Assembly (NCBI GenBank): GCA_013360295.1 | Contig: JABWCL010000001.1 | Coordinates: forward strand, 1 to 64,000 | Direction: 5' to 3' | From: Ignavibacteriaceae bacterium | GTDB taxonomy: Bacteria; Bacteroidota; Ignavibacteria; Ignavibacteriales; Ignavibacteriaceae | Length of the DNA stretch: 64,000 nucleotides | In this document: positions 28,902-37,440 of the stretch, piece by piece | Layout of the letters: the number at the start of each line of letters is the position of its first letter | Position numbering within the stretch: position 1 is the stretch's first letter | Notes under the pieces: generated by a model | What the model saw: the letters and a program-made list of their open reading frames with translations, nothing else | Databases searched by the model: none | Told to the model about the DNA's origin: nothing | Made by a program: the position numbers and the translations under genes

Positions 28902-29807
28902 GTGCTTCTTGGATTGAGCATATATAAAAAGGATAAATCTGTAATGGAAACCCCTGTAAAAAAGAATTTGCATGAGATTGTAAGAAGACATTTCAGTGAT
29001 TTTGGATTACCTGACGTGCCTTTCCAGACTTTGAGGGATACTCTCACAATACAATTTGAAAGTTTATCCAACGACTTCCCGGTTCATTACCTTATTCACG
29101 AACTTCAAAAGGAACTCAGAGGAAGTGACAACTACGTCACAGGCATTGAATCCGAAATAAACATGCGGACTTTCTTCGTTATAACTGATGAGGAAGAGCC
29201 TCTGAAAATAGTATTTAATTTTCAGAGAAGTGAACAGGACATTGGCAGGGAAATAGTCTTATTTGTTAAAAAGAACATAACTGACGAGTCATTATTTATA
29301 AATACGATCGAATCACTCCCCTTTCCGGTTACGGTTATCCTCACTCCTTCGGAGAGAGAGAGAGTGTTCGGTAAGTTATTACACGAGCATGATCTCAGCT
29401 TCGGAGTTTTAATTACCCCGGCAATAACGGAGGAACTGTATAAGCTATCTGAAGAATATACTCCGCTCCGCATCCGGCAGACGACAAACCGCCTCGCTAT
29501 TGATTTTGAGAAATCGAATAACTTCCTGATTGAAACTGCTGCCGTGAAATATCGTTCCGCTACCTATGACCAAATCAGAAAAAGAATAATAGCAGCGAAT
29601 AAACCGGTGTTCCTCGCCGATACACTTATAAACCTGACCAGTTATGATGAGAGTGAAATCAGGGAAAGAATTCTGAAAATCGTGGTATCACTCAAACCTT
29701 CACGGCAGGAAATAATACTATTCCCTTTCGAAAACCTTAATCTTGTATCTTCTCTGATTCCGACGCTAAGCAAAAGGAGCATTAGAATTGCTGAGCTAAG
29801 GCGCTGA
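28902..29807 (+). CDS. single-pass membrane-anchored protein, possible divergent polysaccharide deacetylase relative
   Basis: The GTG at 28902 gives 301 residues, but the open frame begins directly after the crotonase TAG and upstream codons 28857-28917 encode a hydrophobic helix (RVFLFLIGLNFFFLLVLLGL) followed by Lys-Lys. No ATG, GTG or TTG lies before the helix, so the true start may be a rare codon such as ATC at 28836. The C-terminal part (VFLADTLINL, then IILFPFENLNLVSSLIPTL) faintly resembles the YibQ-type divergent polysaccharide deacetylases without their catalytic residues. That is a weak inference. Otherwise function is unknown. Confidence 0.65.
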   Translation: MLLGLSIYKKDKSVMETPVKKNLHEIVRRHFSDFGLPDVPFQTLRDTLTIQFESLSNDFPVHYLIHELQKELRGSDNYVTGIESEINMRTFFVITDEEEPLKIVFNFQRSEQDIGREIVLFVKKNITDESLFINTIESLPFPVTVILTPSERERVFGKLLHEHDLSFGVLITPAITEELYKLSEEYTPLRIRQTTNRLAIDFEKSNNFLIETAAVKYRSATYDQIRKRIIAANKPVFLADTLINLTSYDESEIRERILKIVVSLKPSRQEIILFPFENLNLVSSLIPTLSKRSIRIAELRR

Positions 29808-29941
29808 CCGCCCGCGATGTTAAAACGCAGAATAAAAGGGTTAATAACCACTCATCCAATATTATTATTTATTCCCCCCCGCTTCATTATTTTTTCACCG
29901 GACTTAATTAAAGTTTAGAAATTATACCAAGGAGTGCTCAA

Positions 29942-30883
29942 ATGTCACGATATTTTTACTTAACGATACTTTTTGTTTTGATGCTTTTAACGACTGGCGC
30001 CTACGCTGTACCTGTTCCGGACACAACTGACACCGATGACGATACCGAAGGAATGTTTGATGACGAAGACTGGGGAAACTGGAAAAGAAAAAAATGGAAC
30101 TGGGATATGGATTTCGATGCCTGGAGAGGTTTTGATCAGCCCGCGATAAGAGCCAGTTACGGACTCAACCGCACTTCTGTGAAAGATTTCACCACAACTT
30201 TTGGTGATGTTCGCAGTCTCGAAGCCCGGATTGGCTATGTTGATGTTGATCCTTACAGAAAAAACTCTTATCTGGTGGATTATGAGTTCAACTACTTCAA
30301 TTATTATCGTGGCGCCTCCAGTATCGATAAAAGAGTCAGCACCGGTAACGAGATTACCGCGGAGTTGGTCAGGCTTGGAGTTGGTTGGGAAAAAGGTATC
30401 GGGTACAGGATTGGCGACGCAGCCCTGATTCCATATACCTCATATGCCATTGGTTGGACAAAAGCCAATATCCAGAATATACCTGTTGCGGGAATCAGTG
30501 CTCTCGAAAGCGAACGACTGAATTTCTACCATGATAAATATAAATTCGGAGTTAAAACAGAATCCGGAATCATATTGCAGCCGATAAGAAATGTATCAGT
30601 AAGTGCGGCGATGGAAAAATCCTTAATCTACCCAAGGATATTGACTTGGAAAATGGGAGGAAGTTATATGGTTGAAGGAATTGGACAGCATATGATCGAC
30701 GAATTTATGGAAAAAGTTATTGACAATTCCCCATTCGTTGCGCCCATACTTAACGTTGCATTAAAGAGCGCTTTAACTTATTACTTATTTGAAATGAGGC
30801 GCGAAGAAATGAATTTCCCGTTTGAAGGTGTAGCCCCTCTTTATCACGAAGACTTCAAACTATCAGTGAATTTCATATTCTAA
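29942..30883 (+). CDS. exported protein, probable outer-membrane barrel, unknown
   Basis: The 313-residue protein has a signal peptide (cleaved after TGAYA), an acidic tract (DTTDTDDDTEGMFDDEDW) and a Trp/Lys/Asp-rich stretch. From residue 75 on, alternating residues suggest a beta-barrel (SYGLNRTSVKDFTTTFGDV, LEARIGYVDVDPY, YLVDYEFNYFNYY), ending KLSVNFIF. I do not recognise a family. AAGGAG precedes the ATG by eight bases and a strong terminator follows. Confidence 0.72.
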   Translation: MSRYFYLTILFVLMLLTTGAYAVPVPDTTDTDDDTEGMFDDEDWGNWKRKKWNWDMDFDAWRGFDQPAIRASYGLNRTSVKDFTTTFGDVRSLEARIGYVDVDPYRKNSYLVDYEFNYFNYYRGASSIDKRVSTGNEITAELVRLGVGWEKGIGYRIGDAALIPYTSYAIGWTKANIQNIPVAGISALESERLNFYHDKYKFGVKTESGIILQPIRNVSVSAAMEKSLIYPRILTWKMGGSYMVEGIGQHMIDEFMEKVIDNSPFVAPILNVALKSALTYYLFEMRREEMNFPFEGVAPLYHEDFKLSVNFIF

Positions 30884-30913
30884 TCTAACACTTCTCCTCT
30901 TACAAGAAGGCAT

Positions 30914-30950
30914 AAGCCACTCTTCTAATCATTGAAGAGTGGCTTTTTTA
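30914..30950 (+). terminator. terminator after the exported barrel protein
   Basis: AAGCCACTCTTC at 30914-30925 pairs perfectly with GAAGAGTGGCTT at 30934-30945, loop of eight bases, followed by a T-run. Confidence 0.9.
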
Positions 30951-31170
30951 ATCTCAGATTTAATTCACCAAATCGCCTATACATCAAGTCCAGCCCTGAA
31001 GACCTCACTATATCCAGCAAAATCAAATCCTAACCTGCCTCCATACTACCGCGCGCTGAAGCTGGATGATTTGCAGGAAGAGGTGGAAAATGTGGTAAAG
31101 CTTGGTAATGTTTTTAGTTTAGAATAGGCAAAAATAGGCAAGGATGGATGAGGAGAGGAAGTGGAGGGAA
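30951..31170. other. intergenic stretch with gene-like fragments
   Basis: This 220-base stretch contains a plus-strand open frame whose end reads YYRALKLDDLQEEVENVV and, on the other strand, a 22-codon fragment reading YGGRLGFDFAGYSEVFRA. Neither has a good start signal and both are short. They look like remnants of coding sequence rather than working genes. Confidence 0.35.
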
Positions 31171-31173
31171 TAA

Positions 31174-31208
31174 AAAAACCGCAAATTCAAGCTGAAAATG
31201 CGGTTTTT
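31174..31208 (-). terminator. terminator of tRNA-Lys
   Basis: AAAAACCGCA at 31174-31183 pairs with TGCGGTTTTT at 31199-31208. Read on the minus strand it directly follows the tRNA CCA end and is itself followed by a T-run. Confidence 0.85.
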
Positions 31209-31283
31209 GGTGCACCCTGGGGGACTCGAACCCCCGACCTATAGATTAAGAGTCTACTGCTCTACCAACTGAGCTAAGGGTGC
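31208..31283 (-). tRNA. tRNA-Lys (CTT)
   Basis: The minus strand folds as acceptor GCACCCT/AGGGTGC, D stem GCTC/GAGC, anticodon stem GTAGA/TCTAT with loop CTCTTAA (anticodon CTT, reads AAG), and T arm GGGGG-TTCGAGT-CCCCC with discriminator A. Unlike the tRNA-Met in this window, the 3' CCA is encoded (31210-31208). Confidence 0.95.
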
Positions 31284-31354
31284 ACCGCAAAAATACGCAT
31301 TTTTTGCAGTTCTGCAAAGAGGCTGACTTTTAATTTCTGCTTTAAAATAAAAAA

Positions 31355-31381
31355 GCTGTCCTGATTTTTAGTCAGGACAGC
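31355..31381 (-). terminator. terminator of the clpB/beta-helix unit
   Basis: GCTGTCCTGA at 31355-31364 pairs with TCAGGACAGC at 31372-31381 around a seven-base loop, followed on the minus strand by a T-rich tract. Confidence 0.85.
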
Positions 31382-31406
31382 CTTTAAAGGGTGTTTATTG
31401 ATTCTT

Positions 31407-33224
31407 TTATCTGGTAAAAATTATTTTTGTTATTGCTGATTTCTCATTATCGGATACCCGGAGGAGATAAACCCCACTCCCGGTATTTAATTTCCTTGAT
31501 TCCAGTGATATTTTATTTCCCTGCAATACGTAATTTTCTGAATAAATGATTTCACCTAAAATATTTATTAACTGTAAGTTGACACGGTCTCCTTCAAAAC
31601 CTTCCAAGACAATACTTACATTCCCTGCAGCAGGGTTAGGGTAAGTCTGAACGGTAGGATTGATTGATCTTCTGCCGGTTAAAACAACGGAAACTTCGCC
31701 AATCTGTCTTTTACTTCCGTCAAAATCCTGCTGAATCAGCCTGTATTTTAATTCACCGGCTATCGCAGTTACATCTGCGTCAGTATACTCGTATATCGCC
31801 GCCTCAGTAGTTGTTCCTCTCCCGGCTATAAAACCAGCTTGCATCCAGTTTTCAGGGGTTGAGGTTGAATTCTTCTCAAGATAAAAGCCTTTGTTATTAA
31901 GTTCTGAGACAACTTCCCAGGTCAGTTTTACCACATCGCTGATCACAGTACCTGCAAATGATTTCAATTCGACCGGAATAAGACTTGGGTCATAGAAAGG
32001 CATAAAATAAACAAGTCCCTTGAGCGGATCATCGACTTTGTGAGTAATTTTTAACTCAATCGCGGCTGAATCATATACTCCCCAGTCATTATTCTGTGCA
32101 TAGATGTTGTTCGTGCAGTTATTGAACATATCGAAAGGCAAACCTCCCTGAAGGTTATTATAAATTCTGTTCCATCCATCATCAGTTGTATCCTGATTCA
32201 TCAGGTTTCCCAAGTTCGGATCGGGACCTGCAACGATATTCGTGCCGTTCTGTACTGTAACTCCCCAGTGATTACCATAAATAGTATTACGTGTTATTAC
32301 CGGTTTATTGAACGGGCTGCCATTAACATTAATCCCGCTTCCAGACACGTTGACATCAGGATTAATATTGTTATTATAAATGAGGTTATTCGCTACACGG
32401 GCATTTATTACTCCATTCGATGAACTGTAGAGAGTAATACCAAAACTGTTGCTATATATCGTGTTCCCCTCGATCACAGCATTTGAAAATGCGCTTGCGC
32501 CGCTAACCCAAAGTGACACTCCGCCTGTTCTAAAGTTAGTCGTGTTGTAAATAACGTTATTCCTGATTATGGGGGAATTATTTCCCTGCAGCCCTATACT
32601 TACCTGGTTCTTCGCAGATGTATTCTGGGTATTGTTATCTCCGATAATGTTTCCCTCAATCAGCGGGTTGGATGTAAGATTGATGAGAATTCCATACTCA
32701 TAACATCTTTTAATACTGTTATTTTTAATTATCGCGTTCGAGGTGCTTAACTGAATTCCCCTTGAGCACTTCCAGAATTCGTTATTTTCAACAGCAGGGC
32801 TGGCATCCACACATCTCACGCCGCTGTACGCATACTGAATAAGGCAGTACTTTACCTGACTTTGACTGTCAACCGCGGTAGCATTGAAACGTATTCCATC
32901 GAAAGCACCGGTGGAGTCAGGGGTCGCGCCTGTAAATGTGATTTTGTTCGCTTCAGTACCCACAGCCATAAAACTCCCGTTTACCTCGAATCCTGAAGTT
33001 GTCCCTGTAAAAGTTAAAGTCGTTCCGGGAATAATTGTGATCTTATCATTCGCTGCGACAATAATTTTATTCACGACAGCATAATTTGGGAATGTACCGC
33101 TTATTACAGCAGGCGCATAAATTTTGAGGCTGTCCGGTGTCCAGTTAACACCTGTACCCGGTGTGGTATACTGCCCATAAACGGATAGGGCAAAAAGGAG
33201 AAAGAGAGTAAAAGTTTTTTTCAT
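31407..33224 (-). CDS. secreted parallel beta-helix protein with type IX-like sorting domain
   Basis: The 605-residue protein has a signal peptide (cut near SVYGQ). Residues about 60-400 are repeated Asn/Gly/Ile-rich turns (IIKNNSIKRCYEYGI, PLIEGNIIGDNNT, NVIYNTTNFRTGGV) typical of right-handed beta-helix (NosD/pectate-lyase-like) proteins. The final 80 residues form a type A sorting domain (TYPNPAAGNVSIVLEG ... GVYLLRVS ... KIIFTR). It is probably surface-anchored or released. It starts immediately after the clpB stop codon with no spacing. The ligand or substrate is unknown. Confidence 0.87.
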   Translation of the reverse strand: MKKTFTLFLLFALSVYGQYTTPGTGVNWTPDSLKIYAPAVISGTFPNYAVVNKIIVAANDKITIIPGTTLTFTGTTSGFEVNGSFMAVGTEANKITFTGATPDSTGAFDGIRFNATAVDSQSQVKYCLIQYAYSGVRCVDASPAVENNEFWKCSRGIQLSTSNAIIKNNSIKRCYEYGILINLTSNPLIEGNIIGDNNTQNTSAKNQVSIGLQGNNSPIIRNNVIYNTTNFRTGGVSLWVSGASAFSNAVIEGNTIYSNSFGITLYSSSNGVINARVANNLIYNNNINPDVNVSGSGINVNGSPFNKPVITRNTIYGNHWGVTVQNGTNIVAGPDPNLGNLMNQDTTDDGWNRIYNNLQGGLPFDMFNNCTNNIYAQNNDWGVYDSAAIELKITHKVDDPLKGLVYFMPFYDPSLIPVELKSFAGTVISDVVKLTWEVVSELNNKGFYLEKNSTSTPENWMQAGFIAGRGTTTEAAIYEYTDADVTAIAGELKYRLIQQDFDGSKRQIGEVSVVLTGRRSINPTVQTYPNPAAGNVSIVLEGFEGDRVNLQLINILGEIIYSENYVLQGNKISLESRKLNTGSGVYLLRVSDNEKSAITKIIFTR

Positions 33225-35852
33225 TTAGTTTTCCTTTATGTTAAAAAATACCGAACCGCGATCATCTATATCCGCGCTGATAATTACGGGTGTTACCGAA
33301 GTAAGCACGAGTAATTGCTGAGCAAGAGGGTTCGTAATATATTTAGTTATCGTTCTTTTCAGAGGACGAGCTCCGTAACTGATATCATAAGAAAGCGATA
33401 CAAGCCATTCTTTAAGCGGCTCTGAAATCTGAAGTATTACATCTTTTTCTTTCAATTGATCCTGCAATATACTCAATTGGAGTTCAACAATTTGCTTCAT
33501 ACTGGCCTTTGTCAGGGGGTTGAAGAAAATTATTTCATCGATCCTGTTAAGAAATTCGGGACGTATGGTAGCTCTTAGTATCCTTATCAGATCCGATCTC
33601 AGTTCACTTGAAATATTTTCTACATCACTCTGACTCATTGCATTGCTTAGTTTCTCCTGGATCACATGGCTTCCAAGATTGGATGTCATAATAATGATAC
33701 TATTACGGAAATTGACAGTCCTTCCCTGGCTATCGGTTAGTCTTCCGTCATCAAGTACCTGAAGGAGAATATTAAATACCTCCTGGTGAGCTTTCTCGAT
33801 TTCATCTAGGAGAACCACAGCGTAAGGCCTTCTCCTGACAGCCTCAGTTAATTGTCCCCCCTCTTCGTAGCCAACGTACCCCGGAGGAGCCCCGACTAAT
33901 CTTGATACACTGAACTTTTCCATATATTCAGACATATCTATCCTTACCATAGCGTGTTCATCATCGAACAATGTTTCCGCAAGAGCCTTCGCTAACTCGG
34001 TTTTCCCTACCCCGGTAGTACCTAAAAATATGAAAGACCCCAGAGGTTTGTTTTTATCCTGTAATCCGACTCTTGACCTGCGTATCGCATTGGCTACTGC
34101 TGTTACCGCATCCTCCTGACCGACAACCCTTCGGTGCAGTTCATCTTCGAGACGGAGTAGCTTAGAGCGTTCGCTTTCCAGCATCCTGCTTACAGGTATA
34201 CCTGTCCATTTCGCTACCACCTCAGCTACTTCCTCAGCTTCTACTTCCTCTTTCAGAAGTTTCTTAGACGACTGAACCCTATTTAGCTCATTCGTCAGTT
34301 TATCCATTTCTTTCTGAAGGGAAGTGATCTTGCCGTATCTAATCTCTGCAACTTTCCCAAAATCACCTTCTCTTTCAAGGATGTCAGCTTCTGTTTTTAG
34401 ATTTTCGATCTCAGATTTAATTGAACGTATGGAATTAATCTTATCTTTTTCCAACTGCCAGTGAGACTTAAGCGATAATCGTTCTTCGCCTATTGCAGCT
34501 AATTCCTTTTCAAGTTCCTCCAACCGCTTTAGAGAGTAATCATCAACTTCCCTCCTAAGCGCTGCTTTCTCAATTTCTAATTGTTTTATGCGTCTTTCGA
34601 GCTGATCCAGTTCTTCCGGCATCGAATTAATCTCGATTCTGAGTTTAGAGGCTGCTTCATCAATCAGGTCTATTGCTTTATCCGGAAGGAATCTGTCAGT
34701 TATATAACGTTGAGACAACTGGACCGCAGCAACAATCGCTGCGTCAGTTATCCGTACACCGTGGTGAACCTCATACTTTTCTTTCAGACCGCGGAGGATT
34801 GATATGGAGCTGTCTTCATCAGGTTCTCCAACCAGTACCGGCTGGAATCTGCGTTCAAGCGCCGCATCCTTTTCGATATGTTTTCGGTATTCATTCAGTG
34901 TAGTTGCTCCCACACAATGTAATGCTCCCCGTGCAAGCGCAGGTTTAAGTATATTTGCTGCATCCATTGCTCCCCCGACCGCGCCCGCTCCAACCAACGT
35001 GTGCATCTCGTCAATAAAAAGTATTACCCTTCCATCCGATTGTTCAATCTCTTTCACAACAGCTTTCAGCCTTTCTTCAAACTGTCCCCGATATTGAGTG
35101 CCCGCCAGTAACAAACTTATATCAAGAGCTATAATTCGTTTATTTTTAAGGTTTTCCGGCACATCACCTAAAACAATTCTCTGAGCAATCCCCTCAGCTA
35201 TTGCCGTTTTACCCACTCCGGGTTCACCTATCAGAACAGGGTTATTCTTTGTTCTCCGTGATAGTACCTGGAGCACCCTTCTTATTTCTTCATCCCTACC
35301 TATGACGGGATCAAGTTTTCCCGATGAAGCTTCTGAGGTCAGATCCCGTCCATATTTTTTAAGTGATTGATAAGTATCTTCTGCCATCGGACTTGCCACC
35401 TTTTGTGAACCGCGAATCTCTTTCAGTACCTTAAGCACGGCAGAATGGCTTATACCATTATCTCTTAACAGTATTCCCGCACGCCCTTTTTCCTCCGAAA
35501 GAGCAAGCAGGATGTGTTCTGATGCAATGAATTCATCACCAAATTTCTCGGATTCCTTGTATGCCTGGTCGAACAACGAGACGGATGCAGATGATAATTG
35601 CGCGTTAAGAACTGTTGAACCAGTGATTTTGGGAAGCGATTCCAGAAGTGAAATTAATTTGATCTTTATCTGATCAGCATTACCGCCGATTTTATTCAGA
35701 ATAGTCTCACCTATCCCGCCCTTTTGCTGGATAAGGGCAGCAAGCAGATGTTCAGGTTCCAATACCTGGTTATTGTTCGCTTGGGCAGTCTCTATTGCCT
35801 CTTGTACAATTTCCTGTGCCTTAACTGTAAATTTATTTAAGTCAAAATTCAT
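33225..35852 (-). CDS. clpB: ATP-dependent disaggregase ClpB
   Basis: The 875-residue chaperone resolves protein aggregates with DnaK. It has the N-terminal double Clp repeat (1-145), the first AAA+ module with Walker A GEPGVGKT (209-216), a long coiled M-domain (about 400-530) and the second AAA+ module with GTTGVGKT and GYVGYEEGG pore loop. Length and motifs are normal. A CTTG-N20-TAATTTTG promoter-like pair lies upstream; no CIRCE operator was seen. Confidence 0.97.
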   Translation of the reverse strand: MNFDLNKFTVKAQEIVQEAIETAQANNNQVLEPEHLLAALIQQKGGIGETILNKIGGNADQIKIKLISLLESLPKITGSTVLNAQLSSASVSLFDQAYKESEKFGDEFIASEHILLALSEEKGRAGILLRDNGISHSAVLKVLKEIRGSQKVASPMAEDTYQSLKKYGRDLTSEASSGKLDPVIGRDEEIRRVLQVLSRRTKNNPVLIGEPGVGKTAIAEGIAQRIVLGDVPENLKNKRIIALDISLLLAGTQYRGQFEERLKAVVKEIEQSDGRVILFIDEMHTLVGAGAVGGAMDAANILKPALARGALHCVGATTLNEYRKHIEKDAALERRFQPVLVGEPDEDSSISILRGLKEKYEVHHGVRITDAAIVAAVQLSQRYITDRFLPDKAIDLIDEAASKLRIEINSMPEELDQLERRIKQLEIEKAALRREVDDYSLKRLEELEKELAAIGEERLSLKSHWQLEKDKINSIRSIKSEIENLKTEADILEREGDFGKVAEIRYGKITSLQKEMDKLTNELNRVQSSKKLLKEEVEAEEVAEVVAKWTGIPVSRMLESERSKLLRLEDELHRRVVGQEDAVTAVANAIRRSRVGLQDKNKPLGSFIFLGTTGVGKTELAKALAETLFDDEHAMVRIDMSEYMEKFSVSRLVGAPPGYVGYEEGGQLTEAVRRRPYAVVLLDEIEKAHQEVFNILLQVLDDGRLTDSQGRTVNFRNSIIIMTSNLGSHVIQEKLSNAMSQSDVENISSELRSDLIRILRATIRPEFLNRIDEIIFFNPLTKASMKQIVELQLSILQDQLKEKDVILQISEPLKEWLVSLSYDISYGARPLKRTITKYITNPLAQQLLVLTSVTPVIISADIDDRGSVFFNIKEN

Positions 35853-35882
35853 AGTATCAAATCCTTTTCATTTATAACATTA

Positions 35883-35914
35883 CAAAATTAAAAACCCAGC
35901 AAAAAAAGTTCAAG
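35883..35914 (-). promoter_or_regulatory. Bacteroidetes-like promoter candidate for clpB
   Basis: On the minus strand CTTG (35914-35911) and TAATTTTG (35890-35883) are 20 bases apart, an exact match to TAnnTTTG. The transcript would begin about 25 bases before the clpB ATG. Confidence 0.45.
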
Positions 35915-36052
35915 AAAGTTATATGACAAAATGTCCATCTAATGTCAAATCTGACTTAAGACCAGAGTAATTACCCCGATATTCTCCATTAATCTAAACC
36001 CGGATATATTCTAATACACAAAAAATTCATATAGTTCACGGTTTAAAAACAA

Positions 36053-36079
36053 AAGGCAGCAAGTGCTTCCTGCTGCCTT
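36053..36079 (-). terminator. terminator of the sugar-nucleotide operon
   Basis: AAGGCAGCA at 36053-36061 pairs with TGCTGCCTT at 36071-36079, and the minus strand continues into a T-rich tract after the ugd stop. Confidence 0.85.
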
Positions 36080-36099
36080 AATTCTACAATGATCCAAAT

Positions 36100-37425
36100 C
36101 TACAGGATTGCCACACGCCCTATGCTATAGTATATCAGGCCTTCCTCCTTCATTTTCTCTGGGGCAAATATATTTCTGCCGTCAAAAATGACTTTGTCCT
36201 TAACATTCCGCTTAATAAACCCAAGATCAGGGTTCCTAAACTCATTCCATTCGGTAAGAATAAGCAATGCATCCGCATTCTTCAGGGCATCATATTCGTT
36301 CTCAGCGTAAGAGATTTTGTCCTTGAAGAAGTATTCAGATGTTTCGTGGGCAGCCGGGTCATATGCTGAAATAGTGGCACCCTTCTCGAGCAGCATATTA
36401 ATAATTGTGATTGAAGGTGCTTCACGCATATCATCGGTATTTGGCTTGAAAGCCAGTCCCCAGATAGCAAACTTCTTCCCTTTCACGTCACCCTTGTAAT
36501 GGTTTAATAATTTCTCGACAAGAACTTTCTTCTGATCCTTGTTAACTGCATCAACTACGGTAAGTATCTTTAATTCAGAATTGTTATCCTTAGCTGTTTT
36601 AATTAGGGCATTTACATCCTTGGGGAAGCAAGACCCGCCGTATCCGATACCCGGGAATAAAAACCTCTTACCTATCCTGTTATCAGATCCCATCCCCTTA
36701 CGAACCAGATCCACATTAGCGCCTACTTTTTCACAGAAGTTAGCTAATTCATTCATAAAAGTGATCCGCATAGCGAGATATGAATTCGCTGCATACTTTG
36801 TTACCTCGGCGCTCTCATTATCCATCATAAGAATAGGGTTTCCCTGGCGTACAAAAGGCTCATACAGATTCTTCATAATCTCAGAACTTTTAACGTCACG
36901 GGTGCCTATTACGATTCTATCCGGCTTCATAAAATCTTCTACTGCAAATCCTTCGCGCAGGAACTCCGGATTGGATACAACGCTAAAATTAGTAACGCCG
37001 CTTTCTTTTATCCTGCTTTCTACCGCGTGAGAAGTACCCACCGGTACGGTGCTCTTATTCACAACGATTTTAAATTCCTGAATATTATTATCCTTCAGTA
37101 TTTTCCCGATATCTGTAGCAGCATTGAGCACATATTTAAGGTCGGCTGAACCATCTTCATCCTGGGGAGTTGGGAGGCAAAGGAAAATAATAGAAGTATT
37201 CTCAACTGCATACTTCAAATCATCGGTAAATGTAAGACGTTTTTTTTCGATATTCCGGTGAAAGAGAAGCTCGAGCCCCGGTTCATAAATAGTAACCTGG
37301 GAATTGCGCAATTTATTAAGTTTGTCTGGATTATTGTCAACACAAATAACTTGGTTACCCATTTCGGCGAAACAAGTCCCGGAAACTAATCCAACATATC
37401 CGGTTCCTATAATGGAAATTTTCAT
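36100..37425 (-). CDS. ugd: UDP-glucose 6-dehydrogenase
   Basis: The 441-residue enzyme oxidises UDP-glucose to UDP-glucuronate with two NAD+. The dinucleotide motif is GTGYVGLVSG (7-16) and the catalytic Cys266 lies in GYGGSCFPKD. Length is normal for the TuaD/Ugd class. It is last in a six-gene minus-strand unit, 15 bases after glgP, and supplies acidic sugar precursors for extracellular polysaccharide. Confidence 0.96.
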   Translation of the reverse strand: MKISIIGTGYVGLVSGTCFAEMGNQVICVDNNPDKLNKLRNSQVTIYEPGLELLFHRNIEKKRLTFTDDLKYAVENTSIIFLCLPTPQDEDGSADLKYVLNAATDIGKILKDNNIQEFKIVVNKSTVPVGTSHAVESRIKESGVTNFSVVSNPEFLREGFAVEDFMKPDRIVIGTRDVKSSEIMKNLYEPFVRQGNPILMMDNESAEVTKYAANSYLAMRITFMNELANFCEKVGANVDLVRKGMGSDNRIGKRFLFPGIGYGGSCFPKDVNALIKTAKDNNSELKILTVVDAVNKDQKKVLVEKLLNHYKGDVKGKKFAIWGLAFKPNTDDMREAPSITIINMLLEKGATISAYDPAAHETSEYFFKDKISYAENEYDALKNADALLILTEWNEFRNPDLGFIKRNVKDKVIFDGRNIFAPEKMKEEGLIYYSIGRVAIL

Positions 37426-37440
37426 TTTTCTCCGTATAAA

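Noticed and set aside
29817-29918. 33-codon frame between the membrane-anchored protein and the barrel protein
   Set aside because: No ribosome-binding site, no recognisable sequence and AT-rich composition; likely chance.
36539-37030. Long open frame of 163 codons on the plus strand inside ugd
   Set aside because: It is antisense to a complete, well-conserved ugd gene and has no family resemblance or start signal.
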